The translations under genes were made by a program, and so were the position numbers. The notes beneath the pieces are model-generated. The model worked only from the letters and a program-made list of their open reading frames with translations, did no database searches and was not told the origin of the DNA. A stretch of 59,660 nucleotides of DNA from contig NZ_CAJYVU010000013.1 in NCBI RefSeq assembly GCF_913778135.1, positions 1 to 59,660 on the forward strand, given 5' to 3'. Below are positions 1-8,162 of this stretch, one piece after another. Position 1 is the first letter of the stretch, and each line of letters opens with the position of its first letter. This DNA comes from an uncultured Sphingomonas sp. (GTDB taxonomy: Bacteria; Pseudomonadota; Alphaproteobacteria; Sphingomonadales; Sphingomonadaceae).

Positions 1-75
1 AGTTCTATTGAACATCTTGTGCCTGTGCTATGGCGATCCGCACGAACCACGATCGTGGTCGCAAGGGAGAGGATC

Positions 76-1680
76 ATGCACGCTTTCGCCTCACGTCGCA
101 GGTCGCCGGTTTCGCGGCCCGGCAACAAGTCCGGAACATTCGATCTGTCTGGTGCGCGAACGATCGGGCGCTTGCTCGGCATGGTCCTGGGGCTAGCCTT
201 GCCGGCTGTCGCGATCGCACAAACGCCGACGGCTCGGGTGAAGCTCGACAGCGGCATCGTGGTCGGGGCGAACGAAGGCCCGGTATCCGTGTTCAAGGGC
301 ATCCCTTATGCCGCGCCGCCCGTCGGTCCGTTGCGGTGGAAGGCGCCGCAGACCGTTGCGCCATGGACCAACGTGCGAGAGGCTCGCCGTTTCGGTGCGG
401 CCTGTCCGCAGGATGACGCGCACAAGGAGCCGTGGGCGCAGGTCGGGCCGACGAGCGAAGACTGCCTGTTCCTCAACGTCTGGCAGCCGACCAAGCCCGG
501 AACGTATCCGGTCATGGTGTTCATCCACGGGGGCGGCTTCACCTACGGCGCTGCGGGTGTGCCGTTGTACGACGGGGCCGCGCTTGCTCGCCGGGGTGCG
601 GTGATCGTGACGATCAACTATCGCCTTGGCCGGCTCGGCTTCTTCGCGCATCCCGCGCTCACCCGGGAAGATCCGGACGGGCAACTCGGCAATTACGGGA
701 TCATGGATCAGGTTGCGGCCCTGCGCTGGGTACGCCGCAACATCGCGCGTTTCGGCGGCGATCCCGCCAACGTCACCGTCTTCGGCGAGTCGGCGGGTGC
801 CGGGACCGTTCAGGTCATGATGGGTTCGCCTTCGTCGCGGGGATTGTTTCAGAAAGCCATTTCCGAGTCCGGCGCGGGCGGCGGCGCGCTGTTCCCCATT
901 CGTGGCGGTCCCATCAATGCCGAAAAGCTCGGCGAACTATGGACCGCCAGCCTGGGGTTGAAGGACGCGACGGCCGCACAGCTTCGCGCCATCCCGCTCG
1001 CCGACATCGTGAAAAATGGTCGTGCCTTTCCGTTCATAGACGGAAAGGTCGTGGTGCGCAGTCCCGGTGACCCGTTCTACCGCAACGAGGAGATGCGCAT
1101 TCCGCTGATGATCGGCGCGAATTCCAACGAATCCAGCCTCGGCGGCATGAACGAGGCCGCGGCCATGGCGCTGCTGGGCGATCAGTTCACCGCACTGCGC
1201 GACGGCTATGTCGCGACCGGGGGCAAGCCGCGTGACGCCGCCACCATCGATCTGGCCGAAGATGTCGGCTTTGTCCTGCCGTCGTTCGCGCTGGCGGATC
1301 GCCATGCCGCCAACGGCAACCCGGCCTTCGCCTACTTCTTCGATCAGGTTCCCGTGGATCAGCGCGCCGGCGCGGCGGGGACCGATCACGGCGGCGAACT
1401 GGAATATGTGTTCGGTACCAAACCAGCCGAGCACCGTTGGGACGCCCGCGATGCCGCCGTGTCGAAACTGATGGGCGATTACTGGGTCCGCTTCGCGCGT
1501 ACGGGCGATCCGAACGGCAACGGTGCGCCGCGCTGGCCTGCGGTCACCACGACGCCGACAACCTATCTGTCGGTCGGTGCCACGACCGAGGTCAAGCGAC
1601 TGGAGCCGATCCGCGAGCGCGCCAAGGATGCCGCCATGATCGATGCGCGCAAGAAGTGGGCGCTGTCTCCTGCGCAGTGA
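76..1680 (+). CDS. Secreted type-B carboxylesterase
   Basis: 534-residue alpha/beta hydrolase of the carboxylesterase/cholinesterase type, predicted to hydrolyse carboxylic esters in the periplasm or outside the cell. The start at 76 is preferred over the ATG at 19 because AGGGAGAGG lies just upstream. The N-terminus has an arginine-rich stretch, then a hydrophobic segment ending AVAIAQ, a likely signal peptide with a long n-region. FIHGGGF forms the oxyanion region. FGESAGAG carries the nucleophile Ser (about residue 239), and GTDHGGELEYVFG carries the catalytic His. A GH1 gene follows 40 bases downstream and a DUF3089 gene overlaps that, suggesting a three-gene operon for esterified plant glycosides. 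Substrate is not predictable from sequence. Confidence 0.9.
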   Translation: MHAFASRRRSPVSRPGNKSGTFDLSGARTIGRLLGMVLGLALPAVAIAQTPTARVKLDSGIVVGANEGPVSVFKGIPYAAPPVGPLRWKAPQTVAPWTNVREARRFGAACPQDDAHKEPWAQVGPTSEDCLFLNVWQPTKPGTYPVMVFIHGGGFTYGAAGVPLYDGAALARRGAVIVTINYRLGRLGFFAHPALTREDPDGQLGNYGIMDQVAALRWVRRNIARFGGDPANVTVFGESAGAGTVQVMMGSPSSRGLFQKAISESGAGGGALFPIRGGPINAEKLGELWTASLGLKDATAAQLRAIPLADIVKNGRAFPFIDGKVVVRSPGDPFYRNEEMRIPLMIGANSNESSLGGMNEAAAMALLGDQFTALRDGYVATGGKPRDAATIDLAEDVGFVLPSFALADRHAANGNPAFAYFFDQVPVDQRAGAAGTDHGGELEYVFGTKPAEHRWDARDAAVSKLMGDYWVRFARTGDPNGNGAPRWPAVTTTPTTYLSVGATTEVKRLEPIRERAKDAAMIDARKKWALSPAQ

Positions 1681-1720
1681 TCCGATCACCGGCACCACAC
1701 CAACGAACGGGAGAGTGAAG

Positions 1721-3040
1721 ATGGGTAGCAACCCCAACCGCCGGCAGATGGTCGCAGGCGCAGCGAGCCTGCTTGCCGCGGGGCGTGCCGCAGACGCGCG
1801 CACGCGTCCTGCCGTACCGCGGAGCGGCAGGGATTTCCTCTGGGGTACCGCGATCTCCGCGCATCAGAGCGAAGGCAACAATACCGCCTCCGACAGCTGG
1901 CTGCTCGAGACGATCACGCCGACCGCGTTCAAGGACCCGTCCGGCGACGCCTGTGACAGCTATGCCCGGTACGAAGAAGACCTCGATATCGCCGTCAGCC
2001 TGGGCCTGAACTGCTACAGGTTCGGCATCGAATGGGCTCGGATCGAGCCGGCACAGGGCATGTTCTCGGAAGCCGCGCTCGATCATTACGTTTGCGTCCT
2101 GGAGGCGTGCCACGCGCGCAGGTTGTTGCCCATCGTCACCTACAATCACTTCACCGTGCCGCTGTGGTTCGCGATGCGCGGCGGCTTCGAGGTAGTGGAC
2201 GGTGCCGACCTGTTTGCCCGCTTTTGCGCGCGGGCGACGCAGAAGCTGGGGCCGCTGATCGGCATGGCGACCACGTTCAACGAGGCCAATATCCTCGGGC
2301 TGCGCAGGGTTCTGCCGCGTTTTGCCAGCGACGCCGAGGCAACCAATGCGCGGGCGATGATCGCTGCTGCGGCGCGGCGGACGAATTCGCCCGCATTCTC
2401 GTCCATGCTGTTCGGCGATCCCGACAAGATCGATGCCGTCATGCTGGACGCCCACGCCAAGGCGCAGGCGGCGATCAAGGCAGGTCCGGGCGATTTTCCC
2501 GTCGGAGTTTCGCTGACCATGCAGGAGGTGCAGGGCGTCGGTCCGGATAACCGGGCGGCGGAGGTGGAGCGCACCATGTACGGCGGCTGGCTGGATGCTG
2601 CGCGCCGCTCCGACTTCGTCGGCGTGCAGACCTATTCGCGGATGCGTGTCGGCGCGAAGGGGCTGCTGCCCGCCGATGGCAGCGTGCCGCTGACCGACAT
2701 GGGGTACGAGAACTACCCGCCCGCGGTCGGCGCGACGATCCGTTACGCCGCGAAGCATATCGGCCGCCCCATTTACCTGACGGAAACCGGGATCGGCACC
2801 ACCGATGATGCCGCGCGCGCCAGGTTCATCGACGCGACGGTCGCCGAGGTCGCCCGGTGCATCGCGGAGGGCATCGACGTGAAGGGCTATCTCTACTGGT
2901 CGCTGCTCGACAATTTCGAATGGACCTCGGGCTATGCCAAGCAGTTCGGTCTCGTCGCCGTTGATCGCAAGACGTTCAAGCGGACCGTCAAGCCGAGCGC
3001 ACGGGTGCTTGCGGCGCATGCCCGGGCCCGCAAATTGTGA
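1721..3040 (+). CDS. GH1 family beta-glucosidase
   Basis: 439-residue glycoside hydrolase family 1 protein, expected to release terminal beta-linked glucose or a related sugar. The start at 1721 follows CGGGAGAG and begins with an RRQMV stretch and a short hydrophobic region, compatible with a Tat-type signal. The GH1 opening FLWGTAISAHQSEG is intact. The acid/base motif reads TFNEANI where most members have TFNEP, and the nucleophile motif reads YLTETGIGT (usual ITENG). The C-terminal YWSLLDNFEW is typical of GH1. The stop overlaps the next gene's GTG. The Pro-to-Ala change beside the acid/base Glu is unusual, but both catalytic Glu residues are present, so it is probably active. Confidence 0.92.
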   Translation: MGSNPNRRQMVAGAASLLAAGRAADARTRPAVPRSGRDFLWGTAISAHQSEGNNTASDSWLLETITPTAFKDPSGDACDSYARYEEDLDIAVSLGLNCYRFGIEWARIEPAQGMFSEAALDHYVCVLEACHARRLLPIVTYNHFTVPLWFAMRGGFEVVDGADLFARFCARATQKLGPLIGMATTFNEANILGLRRVLPRFASDAEATNARAMIAAAARRTNSPAFSSMLFGDPDKIDAVMLDAHAKAQAAIKAGPGDFPVGVSLTMQEVQGVGPDNRAAEVERTMYGGWLDAARRSDFVGVQTYSRMRVGAKGLLPADGSVPLTDMGYENYPPAVGATIRYAAKHIGRPIYLTETGIGTTDDAARARFIDATVAEVARCIAEGIDVKGYLYWSLLDNFEWTSGYAKQFGLVAVDRKTFKRTVKPSARVLAAHARARKL

Positions 3041-4203
3041 GCACACGCCGCGCGACGTCGATCCGGCGTCGCTGGGTCACGCGCGGCTTGACCTGCCTGG
3101 GCGTGGTAATTGCCATATTGCTCGGGCTGTTCACGGCGGTCGGCGGCTGGGGCTTGTTGGCAGGGCTTCGTGGTCCGCCCAAGGCGTTCGACGCGTCCGC
3201 CCTGCCGCCCGCACCGGATTATGCGAAGGGCGGCGCGTGGCTCGCGCTGCCTGGCCGCAATGGTCTGGAGCGGTCGACGCCGCCCGAAACCGCCGTCATC
3301 GACGAACGAACGGCTCGCGCGGACGTGTTCTTCGTCCACCCCACCACGTTCAAGGGAAGCCCGGTGTGGAACGCGCCTTTCGACGCGACGAACGACGCCG
3401 CCCCCCTAAACCGGCCGGTGTTGCTGGCCCAGGTGAGCGTGTTCAACGCCTGTTGCCGGCTTTATGCCCCGCGATATCGCCAGGCGACGCTCGGCGCCTT
3501 GAAGGAGATGCGGGCGCTGGATGCCGCTTACGGCGATGTCGCGCGCGCATTCCGCTATTTCATCGCGCACCACAATGCCGGTCGACCCTTCATCATCGCA
3601 TCGCACAGTCAGGGGACCGCGCACGCCATCCGGCTACTGCAGGACGAAATCCTCGGCACACCGCTCGAGAAGCGGCTCGTCGCGGCGTATCTGATCGGCG
3701 GCTACGTGCCCGATACGTTCGGCCAGGTCGGCCTGCCGATCTGTGAAGCTGCGCGTCAGACCGGCTGCGTCGTTTCCTATAACACGAGTGAGGCCGGGCG
3801 CAGTGGCACGCGGATGATCACCGACAATCGCGCCTATTGGTGGCGGGGCGTGCATGTCGTGAACGGTCGCTCGCGCGCGCTCTGCGTCAATCCGCTGACC
3901 TGGCGCCGTCACGGCGCTGCGCCGAAGGATGCCAACCACGGCAGCCTGCCGTTCCCCGCAGCACCGTTCGGCACTGCGGCCGGCACGCTGCCAGCACTGG
4001 TGCCTCATCTGACCGGGGCGGCCTGCCGCGACGGCCTGCTCGAAGTGGAAGTGCCGTGGTCGGCACCCTCGGGCTTCATGGACAAGCTGTCGATCCTGTT
4101 CGGCAGCTACCATCTCAACGACTATGGGCTCTTCTACGACGCGTTGCGCCGCAATGCGGTGGACCGGGTCGCCGCATGGCAGGTCGCGAACCATGCCCGA
4201 TAG
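3037..4203 (+). CDS. DUF3089 family hydrolase-like membrane-anchored protein
   Basis: 388-residue protein starting at GTG inside the preceding stop (GTGA), so probably translated by coupling to the GH1 gene. One hydrophobic segment near residues 18-45 is a signal anchor. The body matches the DUF3089 alpha/beta-hydrolase-like family: ADVFFVHPTTF near the start, FIIASHSQGT as a nucleophile elbow (Ser in HSQG), and AYLIGGYVPD after it. DUF3089 proteins have no well-defined substrate. With an esterase and a beta-glucosidase upstream, a role in deacylating a plant-derived compound is plausible, but that is inference from neighbours only. Confidence 0.85.
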   Translation: MSTRRATSIRRRWVTRGLTCLGVVIAILLGLFTAVGGWGLLAGLRGPPKAFDASALPPAPDYAKGGAWLALPGRNGLERSTPPETAVIDERTARADVFFVHPTTFKGSPVWNAPFDATNDAAPLNRPVLLAQVSVFNACCRLYAPRYRQATLGALKEMRALDAAYGDVARAFRYFIAHHNAGRPFIIASHSQGTAHAIRLLQDEILGTPLEKRLVAAYLIGGYVPDTFGQVGLPICEAARQTGCVVSYNTSEAGRSGTRMITDNRAYWWRGVHVVNGRSRALCVNPLTWRRHGAAPKDANHGSLPFPAAPFGTAAGTLPALVPHLTGAACRDGLLEVEVPWSAPSGFMDKLSILFGSYHLNDYGLFYDALRRNAVDRVAAWQVANHAR

Positions 4204-4293
4204 CGGTCGGGGTGCACGGCCGCGCACACCTCTGGCCAACAGGGAAGGAAGGCCCACGCCGTACCCATCCTCTACAAGAGAGGGCCGTTGGAG

Positions 4294-4536
4294 ATGGACG
4301 ATGCCAGGTACAAGCATGGCGTGATCGCGACGGCCATCGCCCTTTCGCTCGCGGCGGACGCTGCTGCGCAATCGACGCCCAACGCGCCGACGGAGCCCGA
4401 TCGAGCGCAGAATATCATGCCGACGGGCCTGCTCAAACGTCCACATCACCTCATACGTCGCCTGCGACCGCAAGGGCAATCTGTGCGACATCTGGTAAGC
4501 CTCGGCTGCCGACGCCGGAGTCGATGTGCGCGGTGA
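4294..4536 (+). CDS. Small secreted protein, probably frameshifted
   Basis: ATG at 4294 follows AAGAGAGGG and opens an 80-residue frame with a convincing signal peptide (hydrophobic stretch ending AADAAAQS). After about residue 45 the frame turns arginine-rich and looks non-coding. In the neighbouring frame the same DNA reads TSYVACDRKGNLCDIW and stops at 4497, a plausible cysteine-containing C-terminus. The likely original product was therefore a small exported protein of about 65 residues, now broken by an indel near 4430-4445. Its 3' end overlaps a decayed TonB-receptor start on the other strand. Function unknown. Confidence 0.4.
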   Translation: MDDARYKHGVIATAIALSLAADAAAQSTPNAPTEPDRAQNIMPTGLLKRPHHLIRRLRPQGQSVRHLVSLGCRRRSRCAR

Positions 4537-4687
4537 CGACGATGTCGAGCGATGCGTCACCGCTCCGGTCCGGCGCCTGCGCAGCGCTCGGTGTGGGTGC
4601 TGAGGTCTGCGCAGCCGTCATGCTCGGCACCAGAGCCAGAGTAGCGCAGGCAATCAGCCACGCCGACTTGCTCAATCCTGTCATCAT
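4451..4687 (-). pseudogene. TonB-dependent receptor, N-terminal remnant
   Basis: Minus-strand frame with ATG at 4687 after GGGGGTGG. It encodes a signal peptide (hydrophobic core LIACATLALVPS, cleavage near TAAQ) followed by a TonB-box-like stretch, SLDIVVTA. A real receptor would continue into a plug and barrel of 700 or more residues; here the frame degenerates directly after the TonB box and stops at 78 residues. It is therefore the stump of a deleted receptor gene. It suggests that the 0-4 kb esterase/GH1 operon once sat next to its own outer-membrane transporter. Confidence 0.6.
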
Positions 4688-5172
4688 CCACCCCCTGTTG
4701 ACCAACCATCCGTGCGGTAGATGCACGTCAGTTTTCGGCTGCAATGACTCACACACCTTCTCGCCGAGCGTTAAGACGTTCATTGAAGTTTCAATGTCTA
4801 TTATCGCTGGCGGTCGAACGTTCAGGCCCTTCGACTAGGCAACGATGGCCTGTCCTGGCGCGACGCGTGGCTGACGCTGCGCCCGCTCGTCGCCGCGTCG
4901 GTCACCGTTTGCAATTCGCGTTGCGACCGATCCCGCCGCTACCGGGACCTGTCCTCATCACTCGACGGGTTCGGCGGGGCTGCCGGGTCGCCGGCGGATT
5001 GTCGGGCAGGTCGACCTTTTCGGCATCGCGCGCGACGGTCGCCGTCACCAGCTGCTACAGCGGCGCGGCGCTGACGATCCGGACGGCGGCGCGCGGCGCG
5101 CCGACGCCATCCGCCACGCCGATTTCGCAAGGGCCTTTTCCAACAGCCTCGCCTGGGCCTGGTACCTGCGGA
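4688..5172. other. Decayed coding remnants, no intact gene
   Basis: No intact gene is visible in this 485-base stretch. Plus-strand segments at about 4838-4960 and 4995-5195 have GC-rich third codon positions and protein-like translations (for example RADAIRHADFARAFSN), but they lie in different frames and have no start. They look like a broken plus-strand gene whose last codons run up to the histidine kinase. No family could be recognised. Confidence 0.35.
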
Positions 5173-6231
5173 CTAGTTCGGTTTGCTCAGCGGCAGGCTG
5201 ATACGAAATGCGGAAGTTCCCGGCGCACGCTGGTAGACCACGTCACCTCCATGTGCTTGCGCAATGCCACGCACCACAGCCAGTCCGAGCCCCGATCCTC
5301 CAAGTCGACTGGTGCCGCGCGTGAACTGGCGGAATGCATCGCCTTCAAAGCCGGGGGGCAGCCCGGGGCCGTCGTCAGAAACGGTGATCGTTGCCGCTCC
5401 TCCGGCGGATACGACCGCGATCCGCAGGGTGCAGGCATCGGCATGGCGGCGGGCGTTGTCGACCAACGCTAGGACGGCCTGACGGATGCGGGCGGCATCG
5501 GCGCGCACGGAGACGGGCTCAAGCGTCATCTGCAGCTCAAAACCGGCCGGTGCGAGTATCGCCAGCACTAGTGGCTGCATCTCGGCCAGCTCGGCGGCAA
5601 GATCGACATCCGCTATTACCAGTTCGAGCCGTCCGCTGTCGGCCAGGCTGACGCTACGAAGATCCTCGACCAGCCGGGTCAAGCCGTCCGCCTGCTTCAT
5701 CAGCCCGGTCACCAGCGCATCATCAAGCGGAAACACGCCGTCCTTCGCCCCCTGCAGTCGGCCGCGAAGCACGGTCAGCGGCGTGCGCAGCTCGTGCGCG
5801 ATCTGCGCGTTCCAGACCTTCACGTCGTCGGACATGCGTTGCAGGCGACCGGCCATCGCGTTGAAGTCGTCGATCAATAGCGCGATTTCGCCATGCGTTC
5901 CGGGCACGGCATCGATCCGCGTGGTAAGATCACCCGATGCGATCCGGCGCGCAGCGTCTCCCACCGCGCCCAACGGGCGAACGATCCTGCGCGCGAGGCG
6001 GATCGCGATGACCAGCGCCAGAACGATCCCGATCCCGGCGGCGGCAAGCGTGATGCCCAGATCGAGCCCGGTGGTGTCGGCGACGCTGGAGGGCATGGGC
6101 GGAAGGATGCGCATGCGCTCAAGCACCGCATAAACGATGTAGAAGGCCACGGTGCTGACGACGACGGCAACGAACGCCAGCCCCGCCATCGCGATCGACA
6201 ATTGCCGCGTAAGGCTGACCTGCCGGCTCAT
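5173..6231 (-). CDS. HAMP-domain sensor histidine kinase
   Basis: 352-residue membrane sensor kinase of the OmpR-partner class. Two membrane segments (about residues 13-35 and 55-78) flank a very short periplasmic loop, followed by HAMP (IVRPLGAVGDAARRI), the phosphoacceptor H-box AHELRTPLTV, an N-box VDNARRHA, and DDGPGLPP and GGSGLGLAVV in the ATPase domain. The loop is too short for a large ligand domain, so it probably senses membrane or envelope stress. Its start overlaps the regulator gene's stop by four bases (ATGA). It is divergent from an RND pump operon and most likely controls it. Confidence 0.92.
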   Translation of the reverse strand: MSRQVSLTRQLSIAMAGLAFVAVVVSTVAFYIVYAVLERMRILPPMPSSVADTTGLDLGITLAAAGIGIVLALVIAIRLARRIVRPLGAVGDAARRIASGDLTTRIDAVPGTHGEIALLIDDFNAMAGRLQRMSDDVKVWNAQIAHELRTPLTVLRGRLQGAKDGVFPLDDALVTGLMKQADGLTRLVEDLRSVSLADSGRLELVIADVDLAAELAEMQPLVLAILAPAGFELQMTLEPVSVRADAARIRQAVLALVDNARRHADACTLRIAVVSAGGAATITVSDDGPGLPPGFEGDAFRQFTRGTSRLGGSGLGLAVVRGIAQAHGGDVVYQRAPGTSAFRISLPLSKPN

Positions 6232-6905
6232 CCGCGGGACCAGAGGCGATAGCCGACGCCGCGCACGCCCTCCGGCATGTTCGGGGCGCCTGCCTGCTCC
6301 AGCTTGCGGCGCAACTTGCTGACATGGCTATCGACCGTCCGATCGAGCGCGTCCGATCCGGGCAGGCAGGCGTCGAGCAATTCGCCGCGGCTGAACACGC
6401 GGCTGGGCGTTCGCGCCATATGCGTTAGCAGTCGGAACTCGGTCAGCGTCAGTGTCACCTCGCCCGTCACGGTGCGAACCATATGTGCGCCGATGTCGAC
6501 CTCGACCGGACCGACCCGGAGGACGCCGCTGCCGTTGTCCCCGCCCGAGCGTCGCAGCACGGCCTTGACCCGCGCCACCACCTCGACGGGATTGAACGGT
6601 TTCACAACATAATCGTCCGCGCCGACGCGGAGCGCCTGGAGCTTGTCGATATCCTGATCGAGCGCCGTCGTGACGACGACCGGCGTGTTCCCCCGGCGTC
6701 GGACCTCCGCCAGTACCTCCCATCCGTCCACCAGCGGCATCGAGATATCCAGCAGCACGATGTCCGGTTTCAGCACCAGATGCAGGTCGAGCGCGGTTCG
6801 CCCGTCGGTCGCCTGCACCGTGCGAAATCCCTCGCGTTCGAGATAGGCACGCACGATATCGGCGATGTCGCGGTCATCCTCAGCGATCAGGGCGAGCGGG
6901 CTCAT
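6228..6905 (-). CDS. OmpR-family response regulator
   Basis: 225-residue two-component regulator. The receiver domain has the acidic pair AEDDRD, the phosphoacceptor Asp in VLLDISMP, the Thr in VVTTALD and the Lys in YVVKPF. The C-terminal winged helix ends in VRGVGYRLW. It is the first gene of a regulator-kinase pair, overlapping the kinase start by four bases, and is transcribed away from the RND efflux operon. It resembles BaeR-type regulators that activate adjacent multidrug pumps. The 11-base direct repeats at 6969-6990 in the shared promoter are candidate binding sites. Confidence 0.92.
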   Translation of the reverse strand: MSPLALIAEDDRDIADIVRAYLEREGFRTVQATDGRTALDLHLVLKPDIVLLDISMPLVDGWEVLAEVRRRGNTPVVVTTALDQDIDKLQALRVGADDYVVKPFNPVEVVARVKAVLRRSGGDNGSGVLRVGPVEVDIGAHMVRTVTGEVTLTLTEFRLLTHMARTPSRVFSRGELLDACLPGSDALDRTVDSHVSKLRRKLEQAGAPNMPEGVRGVGYRLWSRG

Positions 6906-6968
6906 CGGGTGGCGGGCGTCGGCATCGCATCATCCTAGCCGCACTTTCCACGATCCTGCCAGCGCGGA

Positions 6969-6990
6969 TCCACACAGTCTCCACACGATC
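6969..6990. promoter_or_regulatory. Tandem 11-bp repeat, candidate OmpR-type operator
   Basis: Two adjacent 11-base units, TCCACACAGTC and TCCACACGATC, agree at 9 of 11 positions and lie head to tail in the 124-base gap between the divergent regulator gene and the RND adaptor gene. Tandem direct repeats with about 11-base spacing are the usual layout of OmpR/PhoB-type sites. The assignment to the adjacent regulator is inference. Confidence 0.4.
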
Positions 6991-7029
6991 TCGACCCCGC
7001 GGCAACCGACCGCGCCGATGGGCGTGGCG

Positions 7030-8160
7030 ATGAAGCATAGCTACCGCCTTACAACCGCTAGTCTCGGCTTGCTGACAGCCATGATGATGGCTGCCACGCT
7101 GGGCGGATGTTCCGCGCAAGCGCCTGCGCGAAACACCAGCGAGATCGAGGTGCTGACGATCCGGGTGGCACCACGGGCGGTGACAGCCGTGGATGAACTG
7201 CCGGGCCGCGTTGTCGCGTTCCGCACAGCGGAGATCAGGCCGCAGATCGGCGGGATCATCCAGCGTCGCCTGTTCGATCAGGGCGCCGTGGTGCGCGCCG
7301 GGCAGGTGCTTTTCCAGATCAGCCCCGCGCCTTTCCGCGCCGAGGCCGATACGGCGCGGGCGACGGTCGCCAAGGCATCTGCCGCCTATGCGCGGACGCG
7401 AACGCAGGCCGAACGCCTGAAGCCGCTGGTGCAAGCGGACGCGATCAGCCGACAAGCTTACGACGACGCCGTCGCTGCGCGGGAACAGGCGTCGGCAGAA
7501 TTGGCGGAGGCGCGTGCCACGCTGCGGCGTCGGCAGATCGATGTCGGTTTCTCGCGTGTCACCGCGCCGATCGCCGGGCGCATCGGCGCGGCCAACGTGA
7601 CGGAGGGTGCGCTGGTTGCCGCCGCCGACGCCAATCCGCTCGCGACAATCCAGCAGATCGACCGGGTCTATGTCGATGTGCGTCAACCCGCGGAGCGCTA
7701 TGCCGCGCTGCGGAAACAGGGCGCCGACGCTCACGCGGCAGAGATCGTGGCCGGGTCCGGCGGGGTACCGCTACGAGGTCGCATCCTCTTTTCCGGCATT
7801 GCGGTCGATCCAATGACCGGCGATGCGCTGGTCCGCATCGAGGTGGCCAATCCGGGCGAACGATTGTTGCCCGGTATGTTTGTCCGCGCGCGGCTGCCCC
7901 GTGCCGCGCTGCCCGATGCGCTGACCGTGCCGCAACAGGCGGTGACGCGTGCAGGCGATGGGCGGGCTCAGATCAGTGTCGTCGACCCGCAGGATCGGGT
8001 TCACGTTCGTCCGGTGACCCTGGGGCCGCTGACGGACGGCCGTTATGTCGTCAGCGCCGGATTGAAGGCCGGTGAGGTCGTGATCGTCGAGGGGCAGGAT
8101 CGGGTCCAGTCGAACACCCCGGTCAGGCAACGTGCCTGGCGTGACCGGACTGGGGACTAA
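7030..8160 (+). CDS. RND efflux pump periplasmic adaptor (MFP), lipoprotein
   Basis: 376-residue membrane-fusion protein linking an inner-membrane RND pump to its outer-membrane channel. The start is placed at 7030 (an in-frame ATG at 7018 is the alternative). The signal peptide ends in LGGC, a lipobox, so the adaptor is lipid-anchored. Landmarks are the barrel/lipoyl half GRVVAFRTAEIRPQIGG, an alpha-helical hairpin (about residues 100-165), and the second lipoyl half VTAPIAGRIGAANVTEG. It resembles the AcrA/MexA group. The pump gene follows after two bases. First gene of an operon running to 14507. Confidence 0.92.
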   Translation: MKHSYRLTTASLGLLTAMMMAATLGGCSAQAPARNTSEIEVLTIRVAPRAVTAVDELPGRVVAFRTAEIRPQIGGIIQRRLFDQGAVVRAGQVLFQISPAPFRAEADTARATVAKASAAYARTRTQAERLKPLVQADAISRQAYDDAVAAREQASAELAEARATLRRRQIDVGFSRVTAPIAGRIGAANVTEGALVAAADANPLATIQQIDRVYVDVRQPAERYAALRKQGADAHAAEIVAGSGGVPLRGRILFSGIAVDPMTGDALVRIEVANPGERLLPGMFVRARLPRAALPDALTVPQQAVTRAGDGRAQISVVDPQDRVHVRPVTLGPLTDGRYVVSAGLKAGEVVIVEGQDRVQSNTPVRQRAWRDRTGD

Positions 8161-8162
8161 CC

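Noticed and set aside
19-75. Upstream ATG at 19 as the start of the first carboxylesterase
   Set aside because: No ribosome site at 19, whereas AGGGAGAGG lies just before ATG 76; the extra 19 residues also push the signal peptide further inward.
1592-3046. 484-residue minus-strand open frame opposite the GH1 gene
   Set aside because: Shadow of the GH1 coding sequence; no motif and no ribosome site.
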